From a virus: DNA of 57,489 nt. Positions 1 to 6,237 of this stretch are shown piece after piece. Location of the stretch: positions 1 to 57,489 of the IMG/VR virus record IMGVR_UViG_3300022745_000039, one strand, 5' to 3'. A model generated the notes under the pieces. That model was given only the letters and a program-made list of their open reading frames with translations. It did not search any database and was not told the DNA's origin. Made by a program: the position numbers and the translations under genes. The number at the start of each line of letters is the position of its first letter. The first letter of the stretch is position 1.

Positions 1-174
1 AACAAGGGACAATTCCCACAACACTGCGTTCGATGCGTGTCGCTCTGCGACACGATGTAAGGGACTCCAAGTACTTAGTCGGAGACGAATCCGAACCACC
101 CCCGTCGTTTTCAGCACCCCTGGAGGGGTGTTGGCGCGACTAGATTCACACAAAATTCTCAGTTCTTCGTCCCA

Positions 175-196
175 AGAAACGATCTATATCGTTTCT
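175..196. promoter_or_regulatory. Perfect 9-bp inverted repeat
   Basis: AGAAACGAT and ATCGTTTCT are separated by CTAT. It could be an operator or a hairpin in the late leader RNA. No T-tract follows, so a terminator is less likely. Confidence 0.5.
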
Positions 197-220
197 CAGT
201 TCTAAGTTCTCAGTTCTAAG
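193..220. repeat. 14-bp tandem repeat, two perfect copies
   Basis: TTCTCAGTTCTAAG occurs twice head to tail. A partial copy (TTCTCAGTTCT) lies upstream at 156-166, and a degenerate TCCTTCGTTCTTCGTC follows. Repeats of this sort just before terS could be terminase or regulator binding sites (inference). Confidence 0.75.
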
Positions 221-341
221 TCCTTCGTTCTTCGTCTCCCAGCCCCAAGGGACTCCAACCTCAATACAAAATTCCCCGCACCCCCACCCCCGTCTTTTTC
301 TCAACGGACTTCGTCTATAAAAAATTAAAAATTTTTGGGAG

Positions 342-373
342 ACTCTTCTACAATCGCACGCAATCTAACGGAG
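342..373 (+). promoter_or_regulatory. 10-bp-periodic ACTCT/AATCT element before the first late gene
   Basis: Three phased 10-mers are read: ACTCTTCTAC, AATCGCACGC and AATCTAACGG. The last contributes the GGAG Shine-Dalgarno of the gene starting at 380. It is one of about ten such elements in the window (see findings). Confidence 0.5.
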
Positions 374-379
374 CAGCGC

Positions 380-607
380 ATGAAGGAACTCAGCATCATC
401 AAACGCATGGCCGCGTTCATAGAAGGCGTTGTTCAGTCCACCAAACAAGCACCCAAGGCCATCGTCATCTCACAAGCGCAGTTCGAAGAACTCTGTGCAG
501 AGATCGGAAAAACGCCGGACGAGATTGAGTACGGGGCTTTCTGGGGCATTCCGCTCGTCGTAGACACTGGAGAGAGCAATGGCGCGTCGTCCATCCAAAG
601 TCACTGA
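380..607 (+). CDS. Small hypothetical protein upstream of terS
   Basis: A 75-aa soluble protein with no recognised family. The frame is open from a TTG at 335, but the ATG at 380 has GGAG six bases upstream and begins the protein-like sequence (MKELSIIKRMAAF), so it is preferred. The central part, 'AIVISQAQFEELCAEIG', resembles small phage proteins that read as alpha/beta folds. Its end overlaps terS by 29 nt, so the two are probably translated together. A packaging or regulatory role is only a guess from position. Confidence 0.65.
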   Translation: MKELSIIKRMAAFIEGVVQSTKQAPKAIVISQAQFEELCAEIGKTPDEIEYGAFWGIPLVVDTGESNGASSIQSH

Positions 608-1034
608 GAAGCAGCAGGCCTACGTGAACAGCATCATGGAGGGCAAGACCAAGAGCGCAGCTGCCAAGAGTGCTGGCTACATCAACCCAGAGCCGCTGGA
701 GGCCAGTGAGACCGTCAAGCGTGAGCTGGCACTGGCCCGTGAGCAGATGACGGACCTCACCAAGATCACACGCCTCACCACCATCGACGGCATCCTGGAC
801 GGCATTGCACTGGCACGCATGCAAGGTGACGCGGGCAACGTGATCAAGGGCTGGACCGAGATTGCCAAGATCCAGGGTCACTACGCACCAGAGGTCAAGA
901 CCATCAACGTGAACATGAACCAGCAGCGCCTGCGTACCAAGTTCGAAGCACTCAGCGACGAAGAGCTGTTGGCCATCCAGAACGGACAAGTAATTGATGT
1001 CGACGCCCAAGAAATCCCCGAGCAAAAACACTAA
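579..1034 (+). CDS. terS: Terminase small subunit
   Basis: A 151-aa protein expected to bind the packaging-start DNA and load the large subunit. The N-terminus 'KVTEKQQAYVNSIMEGKT' followed by 'AAKSAGY' is the helix-turn-helix region typical of TerS proteins. The rest is helical, and the acidic tail overlaps the terL start by 38 nt. The ATG at 579 has GGAGAG upstream. Its place directly before terL and its size fit the family. Confidence rests on the N-terminal pattern plus context rather than any catalytic motif. Confidence 0.85.
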   Translation: MARRPSKVTEKQQAYVNSIMEGKTKSAAAKSAGYINPEPLEASETVKRELALAREQMTDLTKITRLTTIDGILDGIALARMQGDAGNVIKGWTEIAKIQGHYAPEVKTINVNMNQQRLRTKFEALSDEELLAIQNGQVIDVDAQEIPEQKH

Positions 1035-3717
1035 GTACGTCTGTCGGGTCTGCAGCGAGAAGAAGTCGCCCACGCGCTTCCTGCCTGACGACCCCTACAC
1101 GTGCACCGACTGTCTGGCCCACGCCCAGGCCAACGACGATTTTGAGCGCCTGCTGGCCCTGGACGAGGCCTCAGAGGTCTCCAAAGCACCCAAAAAGCGC
1201 ACGCCGAGCCTCAAAATCACCGCTCTGCCGCCTGAACCCGACGTAACCCCGCTCAACCCCTCAAACAACCCCACGGCGGACCTGTACGAAGCCCCGAAAA
1301 CGGGCGCTGGAGACGTTTTCGTGTCTCCGCCCACCGAGGTACAGCCCTGGCAGCAGGAAATGGCGGCACGGACCCTGGCACGGCGTCGTTTGCTGCCTTT
1401 TATCAAGCGCTTCAAGCCCAAATACGACGCTGGATGGGTCCATGAGGACATCTGCAGGCGCCTGGAGAAGTTCGTCAAGGACGTGGAGGACGGCAAGGAG
1501 CCTCGGCTGCTGCTCATGATGCCGGTGCGTCATGGCAAAAGTGAGATTGCCAGCCGTCACTTTGCGCCCTGGGTGCTAGGCAAGCACCCAGACTGGGAAA
1601 TCATCGCCGCTTCGGGCGCGCAGAGCCTCGCCATGAGCTTTTCGCGCTACATCCGAGACCTCGTACGCGATCCGGCGTACCAAGCGCTGTATCCGAACAT
1701 GCGCCTGGACGCCTCCAGCCAGAGCGTGGAGAACTGGAACACGACCTACGGCGGTGGCTACCTCGCTGCCGGTATCGGCACCATGATCACCGGTCGCGGT
1801 GCGCACATCTTGGTCATTGATGACCCCGTGAAGGACGCCGAAGCGGCGGACTCAGCCGTCATCCGTGACAGCACGTGGGAGTGGTACATGTCCACGGCCT
1901 ATACGCGCTTGGCTCCTGGTGGCGGCGTGCTGGGCATCATGTGCATGACCGGCGACACACCGGTCATGCTGGCGGACGGGACGTACACACGCCTGGATTC
2001 GCTGTGCGCAGGGCAGTCCATAGCCACCTATGCACGCGGCTCGCTCGCTCGCACGACGGTATCGGCGGTCAAGTCAAGTGGTCGTGATTTAGTCTATCGT
2101 GTTCTAATGAGGTCTGGTAAAGTCGTTAGAGCCAATCAGAGGCACCCATTCCTCACGGTGGCCGCTAACGGAGAAGTATCGTGGACCCGCTTAAAGCATC
2201 TGACATCGACCCATCGAATCGCAACCTTAAAGGACAGTGGGGCAAGTGGCGAGGCGTTACGTGCGCTTCGCCAGGGTGCGATAAGCCTGCAACGTGTCGA
2301 GGACTTTGCTCAAGTCACTATGCCAAGCAGCGCTGGGCGTCCGGCAAGCGCTCAGCCAGCGCCACATTCGAGCCGCGCCGCAACGCCCGCCTCAAGCACC
2401 GCTACGGCATCACCGCAGCGGACTACGACGCTATGTACGAAGCTCAAGGCGGCTGTTGCGCGATTTGCCGCAAGCATGCCGAAGCTGGGAACGCGCCTGG
2501 GCACTGGAAGCACAAGCTCGCAGTCGACCACTGCCACGACACCGGCAAAGTCCGTGGACTCCTGTGCAACGACTGCAACGCAGGAATCGGACACCTTGGT
2601 GCTGAGTCAGTGGCACTTGCCGCCGCTCGGTATCTCCGACTTCACGCTGGAGCACGTAGTAAGCGTTGAGCCTGACGGCGAAGAAGAGGTCTTCGACGTC
2701 CAGGTCAACGAGACCGAGAACTTCATCGCCAACGGCCTAGTGAGCCACAACACGTGGTGGAACGAAGATGACTGGGCAGGGCGGATTCAGCAAGTCATGG
2801 CAACCGGCGACGGCGACAAGTTCGAGATCGTGAAGTACCCCGCTATCAACGACCAGGGCGACGAGTACATCCTGCCGGACGACAGCATCGCGCAGATCAC
2901 CCCAGGTGCTCCGGTGCCCGAGGGCAGCAGGCTCACACGCCTTATGAACACGGCGCTGCACCCAGCACGCTATACGCTGGAGATGCTGATAAAGCGCAAG
3001 AGCAACTACTACGCGCTCGGGCAGCAGCGCTGGTGGTCGGCGCTCTTTCAGCAGAACCCAGCGCCGGAAGAGGGCGCGTTCTTCACGAAAGAGATGTTCG
3101 TGGACTACACGCACCCGCCCAAGCGCGACGGGCTTACGGTGTATCAGGCCTGGGACTTCGCCATCACGGAGAAGCAGGCCAGTGACTGGACCGTCGGGAT
3201 CACGGGCATCGTGGATGAGTACGACACGCTCTACATCCTGGACGTATGGCGCTTCAAGACAGAGGACGGCATCGAGCTGGGCACGGCGATCATGACCTAT
3301 GCCCGCACGTGGAACTGCGACCTGCTGGCGGTCGAAGACGGCCAGATCTGGAAGTCGATCAAGGCCAACTTCGAGAAGGCCTGCTCGGACGCCGCGTATT
3401 ACCCGTCGTACGAGGTGATCGTGCCGCTGACGGACAAGCGCACCCGCGCACAGCCTGCGCGTGGGCGCATGCAGCAGAAGAAGATCCAGTTCCCCGTGCG
3501 TGCGCCCTGGTACGAGACGTTCAAGAACGAGATGCTGCGCTTTCAGGCCGGTGGCAAGCACGACGACCAAGTGGATGCGCTGGCGCACCTCACACGGCTG
3601 GTCACCACGAAGGCCGCACCGCGAGGTCCGAAAAAGCAGAAGGCGCTCGAAGGGGACTGGAAGAAGAAGCTGCGCATGCGGCTGCTTGGCGGTGGCGGCT
3701 CGTCGATGGCTTCTTAA
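997..3717 (+). CDS. terL: Terminase large subunit (intein-containing precursor)
   Basis: The packaging motor ATPase and nuclease, 906 aa as precursor and about 636 aa after splicing. The P-loop region reads 'PVRHGKSE' (Lys about 181) and Walker B 'LVIDDP' (Asp275/276). The conserved 'GVLGIM|TWWNEDDW' segment is interrupted after Met315 by an intein (316-585). The C-terminal RNase H-like nuclease acids are visible in 'AWDFAI' (Asp about 720), 'AVEDGQ' and 'KHDDQVDAL'. A TTG lies one codon before the ATG; the ATG is preferred. Homologues normally read 'TRWHEDD' at the insertion site, so removal of the intein restores a motif close to consensus. The enzyme would be inactive unless spliced. Confidence 0.95.
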   Translation: MSTPKKSPSKNTKYVCRVCSEKKSPTRFLPDDPYTCTDCLAHAQANDDFERLLALDEASEVSKAPKKRTPSLKITALPPEPDVTPLNPSNNPTADLYEAPKTGAGDVFVSPPTEVQPWQQEMAARTLARRRLLPFIKRFKPKYDAGWVHEDICRRLEKFVKDVEDGKEPRLLLMMPVRHGKSEIASRHFAPWVLGKHPDWEIIAASGAQSLAMSFSRYIRDLVRDPAYQALYPNMRLDASSQSVENWNTTYGGGYLAAGIGTMITGRGAHILVIDDPVKDAEAADSAVIRDSTWEWYMSTAYTRLAPGGGVLGIMCMTGDTPVMLADGTYTRLDSLCAGQSIATYARGSLARTTVSAVKSSGRDLVYRVLMRSGKVVRANQRHPFLTVAANGEVSWTRLKHLTSTHRIATLKDSGASGEALRALRQGAISLQRVEDFAQVTMPSSAGRPASAQPAPHSSRAATPASSTATASPQRTTTLCTKLKAAVARFAASMPKLGTRLGTGSTSSQSTTATTPAKSVDSCATTATQESDTLVLSQWHLPPLGISDFTLEHVVSVEPDGEEEVFDVQVNETENFIANGLVSHNTWWNEDDWAGRIQQVMATGDGDKFEIVKYPAINDQGDEYILPDDSIAQITPGAPVPEGSRLTRLMNTALHPARYTLEMLIKRKSNYYALGQQRWWSALFQQNPAPEEGAFFTKEMFVDYTHPPKRDGLTVYQAWDFAITEKQASDWTVGITGIVDEYDTLYILDVWRFKTEDGIELGTAIMTYARTWNCDLLAVEDGQIWKSIKANFEKACSDAAYYPSYEVIVPLTDKRTRAQPARGRMQQKKIQFPVRAPWYETFKNEMLRFQAGGKHDDQVDALAHLTRLVTTKAAPRGPKKQKALEGDWKKKLRMRLLGGGGSSMAS
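1942..2751 (+). mobile_element. Intein in terL (270 aa)
   Basis: The intein begins with Cys (block A 'CMTGDTPVMLADG') and has a block B-like 'ANQRHPFLT'. It ends with blocks F/G 'EEVFDVQV...FIANGLVSHN', including the penultimate His and final Asn. The +1 residue is Thr. The splicing segments take up roughly the first 95 and last 35 residues, all in the terL frame. Between them the terL frame reads a Ser/Thr/Ala/Arg-rich low-complexity stretch with no endonuclease motif. The endonuclease that normally sits in this linker is instead encoded in a different frame (2181-2669). Confidence 0.93.
2181..2669 (+). CDS. Endonuclease VII-type HNH homing endonuclease nested in the intein, other frame
   Basis: A 162-aa protein read in a frame different from terL. 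An N-terminal Cys cluster (CASPGCDKPATCRGLCSSH) is followed by the recombination endonuclease VII core: 'YGITAADYDAMYEAQGG', 'CAIC', 'AVDHCHDTGKVRGLLCNDCN' and a C-terminal 'AARYLRLH'. The frame is closed by a TAA at 2166. GGAGAAG at 2170-2176 and a GTG at 2181 give it an independent start, and it ends in TGA at 2667-2669, inside the block F coding region. It presumably cuts intein-less terL alleles and drives intein homing. Both margins appear to code in two frames. Function is inferred; the family assignment is strong. Confidence 0.9.
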   Translation: MDPLKASDIDPSNRNLKGQWGKWRGVTCASPGCDKPATCRGLCSSHYAKQRWASGKRSASATFEPRRNARLKHRYGITAADYDAMYEAQGGCCAICRKHAEAGNAPGHWKHKLAVDHCHDTGKVRGLLCNDCNAGIGHLGAESVALAAARYLRLHAGARSKR

Positions 3718-3756
3718 ATCTGACGTACTCTGATATATTCGCAGTCAATCTCAGAC
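3717..3756 (+). promoter_or_regulatory. 10-bp-periodic element after terL
   Basis: Four phased units are read: AATCTGACGT, ACTCTGATAT, ATTCGCAGTC and AATCTCAGAC. They fill the gap between the terL stop and the ATGGAGACC Shine-Dalgarno region of the next gene. The ACTCTGATAT unit recurs exactly on the other strand before the DNA polymerase gene (47666-47675). Probable promoter or operator (inference). Confidence 0.55.
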
Positions 3757-3769
3757 ATGGAGACCACTC

Positions 3770-4042
3770 ATGGCAAACATCCTCACGGTCGGCAACACGT
3801 CGGCGCAGTCCACAGACTTCACACTTGCTGGAGAGTCTTCTAGTCTTTTTCTGGTGGCAAACCAGACCGGCTCGGTCGACTCTGGCAGCGTCGTGCTCAT
3901 TGAGATCAAGTCGGCCAGCGGCTTTTACTACCCCGTCGGACGCCTGGACGCCGCCACACCGCTGCAGGTGCTCATCGGCCCTGGCACCTACCGCGTCAAC
4001 CGCCCCGCACAGACCGCCAACGTAGGCGTGGACCGCGTCTAA
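3770..4042 (+). CDS. Small virion-associated protein, unrecognised
   Basis: A 90-aa protein rich in Ser, Thr, Val and Gly, suggesting a small beta-rich structural protein. 'GRLDAATPLQVLIGPGTYRVNRP' looks like the edge of a beta-sandwich. It has GGAG seven bases before its ATG. It is followed 3 nt later by a large carbohydrate-binding-like protein, so it may be an adaptor or decoration protein for that product. There are no membrane segments and no signal peptide. Confidence 0.6.
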   Translation: MANILTVGNTSAQSTDFTLAGESSSLFLVANQTGSVDSGSVVLIEIKSASGFYYPVGRLDAATPLQVLIGPGTYRVNRPAQTANVGVDRV

Positions 4043-4045
4043 GTC

Positions 4046-5977
4046 ATGGCGTACACCGGCTACCGTGGTCGCACCAGCGCCGCGCTGATTCCACAGACCT
4101 CGCTGCAGCAGCCTCGTCCGTTTCAGCCTGGGCTGAAGCAGTTCGCACTCAGTTTTGTGTCCGAGGTGGTCAGCACGCTGCTCACGCGCTCACGCAAGCT
4201 GGGCCTGAACTTCCTCGGTGGCTCCCCCTCGACCCTCGACCCCCGCATTACTTTCACCCGCGCCGACGCCACAAGCTGTGCCACGTACTTTGACAGCACA
4301 GGACGGCTGCAGACGGCGGCGGCTAACGTGCCCCGCTTCGACTACGACCCCACATCCGTAATTGCACAGAACTTGTGCCAGCAGTCGGAGTCACTGCCGA
4401 ACTACCAGCTTGTCTCTGGTAGTTCCAACGGTATTACCATAGCTAACGTAGGGTCTGGTACAGACGCCAACGGACCATACTCAGACTACCGTATCAGCGG
4501 CACAGCTACAGGGGCGGCGTTCCCATACGTTCGGTTTGTGCAGACCGCTATCACCCCAATAAGTGTTGGCATGTCTGCTAGTTGTGGATTTACGGCCAAA
4601 GTAATTGCAGGGTCTAGTCCTAAAAATCTAGTGTTGTCCTCCCAAGGGTTGTCCATTGCAGACGCGTTTACTGAGACTATTGGAGTATCTAAAACTATTG
4701 CACAGGATGGGTCAACTCAGTTTTACTCAACCACTGGCTCCCCTGTAAATGCTACCACTGCCCGGTTTAATTTTCTATTTACTGCCACCTACGCAGCCAG
4801 CGATGTGGTGGATGTGACAGTGCGTATCTGGCGTCCACAGGCCAACTACGGTTCTACGCTCTTGGCGTATTACCCGACAACCGGAACACCATACACGCAG
4901 TGTGCACCCCGTGGCCTGCTGATCGAAGAATCGCGGACGAATTTGCTGAATTTCAGCAACTCGTGGGGGAACAATGGCGGTGCTTCGGCGGCTACCCAAG
5001 TGCAGAATGCCGTAGGACCAGACGGGACTACTAACTCTGCCTACACGGTGACCGAATCTGCGACCTTGGCAAACCAGTACGGCTTTGCTGGTAACACGGC
5101 CACGCTTACCGCAGTAGTAAACACAGCAAGCGCATTCGTCAAAGCAGGCACCAAGAACATTGTGCAGCTCTGCGTGTCGTCCACGCTCAGCACAGATTAC
5201 GCAAATTTCACCTTGTCCGGTAACGGAACAATAAACCAAGCGACCACACCAGCCAACTGCACCATTACACCGCTTGGCTCAAGCGGCTGGTATCGCATAT
5301 CAATGTCGTTCACATCTCTGGCAGCGGCGGGCAACGTGGTGGTCGGCATGATCAACGCAACCACTGACACGCGCCTGTTGGCATACACGGGAACGGGAAA
5401 GACCATCATCGTCTACGGTGCCCAGCTTGAACTCGGAGCCTTCCCCACCTCCTACATCCCCACAACCACCAGCACCGTAACCCGCTGGGCGGACAGCGCG
5501 GTGATGACAGGGACGAATTTCAGTTCTTGGTTTAACTACTCAGCAGGTGTGGGCACTGCTGCTGGTCCAGGAACATTCGTAGTTGAAGGTGATGCTGTGC
5601 AAAAAGCGGCTCAGCAGTCATTCTGTACGGTTGACAATGGCACCCTCAACGAGCGCATTGAGATCGCAATAAATTCAGCCGGCTTCCCGCGCACTCAAGT
5701 CCTATCAGGGGGCGTATCTCAAGCCGACCTGAATGGTGGTACTACCAAGTGGGGCGTTGTATTCAAAGAGACTACCGCATACGCAGCAGCCGACTTCCGA
5801 CAATTCATTGACGGGGTATCAGGTGGTACATCCGTAACGGGCACAACCCCTACGGTAGACCGGCTGGTAATAGGAAACCGCACGGCAAGTGGAGTTCAGC
5901 TCAACGGCCACATCCGCCGTATCGCGTACTACAACACCCGCTTGCCGGACGCCGTTCTTCAGGCGCTCACGAAATGA
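4046..5977 (+). CDS. Tail fibre or adhesin with carbohydrate-binding-like domains
   Basis: A 643-aa probable receptor-binding structural protein. Residues about 60-95 ('FTRADATSCATYFDSTGRL') and the 'GLLIEESRTNLL' segment (about 290) are typical of phage fibre or head-associated proteins. Two jelly-roll-like modules follow, the second ending 'GAQLELGAFPTSYIPTT'. The C-terminal 150 residues look like a concanavalin A-like fold ending 'HIRRIAYYNTRLPDAVLQAL'. DNA at about 4390-4790 uses noticeably AT-richer codons than its flanks, suggesting a swapped module. It is unusual to find such a gene between terL and portal. Confidence 0.75.
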   Translation: MAYTGYRGRTSAALIPQTSLQQPRPFQPGLKQFALSFVSEVVSTLLTRSRKLGLNFLGGSPSTLDPRITFTRADATSCATYFDSTGRLQTAAANVPRFDYDPTSVIAQNLCQQSESLPNYQLVSGSSNGITIANVGSGTDANGPYSDYRISGTATGAAFPYVRFVQTAITPISVGMSASCGFTAKVIAGSSPKNLVLSSQGLSIADAFTETIGVSKTIAQDGSTQFYSTTGSPVNATTARFNFLFTATYAASDVVDVTVRIWRPQANYGSTLLAYYPTTGTPYTQCAPRGLLIEESRTNLLNFSNSWGNNGGASAATQVQNAVGPDGTTNSAYTVTESATLANQYGFAGNTATLTAVVNTASAFVKAGTKNIVQLCVSSTLSTDYANFTLSGNGTINQATTPANCTITPLGSSGWYRISMSFTSLAAAGNVVVGMINATTDTRLLAYTGTGKTIIVYGAQLELGAFPTSYIPTTTSTVTRWADSAVMTGTNFSSWFNYSAGVGTAAGPGTFVVEGDAVQKAAQQSFCTVDNGTLNERIEIAINSAGFPRTQVLSGGVSQADLNGGTTKWGVVFKETTAYAAADFRQFIDGVSGGTSVTGTTPTVDRLVIGNRTASGVQLNGHIRRIAYYNTRLPDAVLQALTK

Positions 5978-6237
5978 CAGAGCAAGAACACACAGCGCTC
6001 GAAGAGTCTCCGTTCTCCGTCACATTGGTGGATCTCCTGGTCGACGCCATCGTGGGGGTGGGCTTCCCGACCATCGCCATCGGCGTCGTGGCCGAGAAGG
6101 AGCACATGGCGTACTTCGCTGGCAACCAGCACGGTGAGAACTGGCGCTGGCGCAGAGAGAAGCTGGAGACGCTGTCTGAAGACAAGCTCCAGGCGCTCTA
6201 TCACAACCTCAAGGTAGCCCAACATGGCCGTCAATGA
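5974..6237 (+). CDS. Small protein with one hydrophobic segment, unrecognised
   Basis: An 87-aa protein overlapping its upstream neighbour by 4 nt (ATGA) and the portal start by 14 nt, so probably translated by coupling. Residues 16-40 ('VTLVDLLVDAIVGVGFPTIAIGVVAE') could form a membrane helix. The rest is charged and helical. It has no recognisable family. Its place between fibre and portal suggests a virion or assembly role. Confidence 0.6.
   Translation: MTEQEHTALEESPFSVTLVDLLVDAIVGVGFPTIAIGVVAEKEHMAYFAGNQHGENWRWRREKLETLSEDKLQALYHNLKVAQHGRQ

Larger units (their letters stand above)
1..379. promoter_or_regulatory. Noncoding leader upstream of the packaging genes
   Basis: No gene was found here. 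The stretch is rich in short repeats and hairpins. CGTGTCGC/GCGACACG pair around TCT at 36-54. CACCCC/GGGGTG pair at 115-130. The 12-mer AAGGGACTCCAA occurs at 59-70 and again at 247-258. A 9-bp hairpin lies at 175-196, and a 14-bp tandem repeat overlaps its right arm. An A/T-rich run at about 318-335 could be part of a promoter. Its position just before terS suggests the packaging start site and/or a late promoter (inference). No cos or pac signature can be proved from sequence alone. Confidence 0.5.

Noticed and set aside
2181-2669. Endonuclease frame as a sequencing-error artefact
   Set aside because: Both intein halves share the terL frame with no stop between them, and the endonuclease has its own start, ribosome site and stop; two compensating errors would be required.
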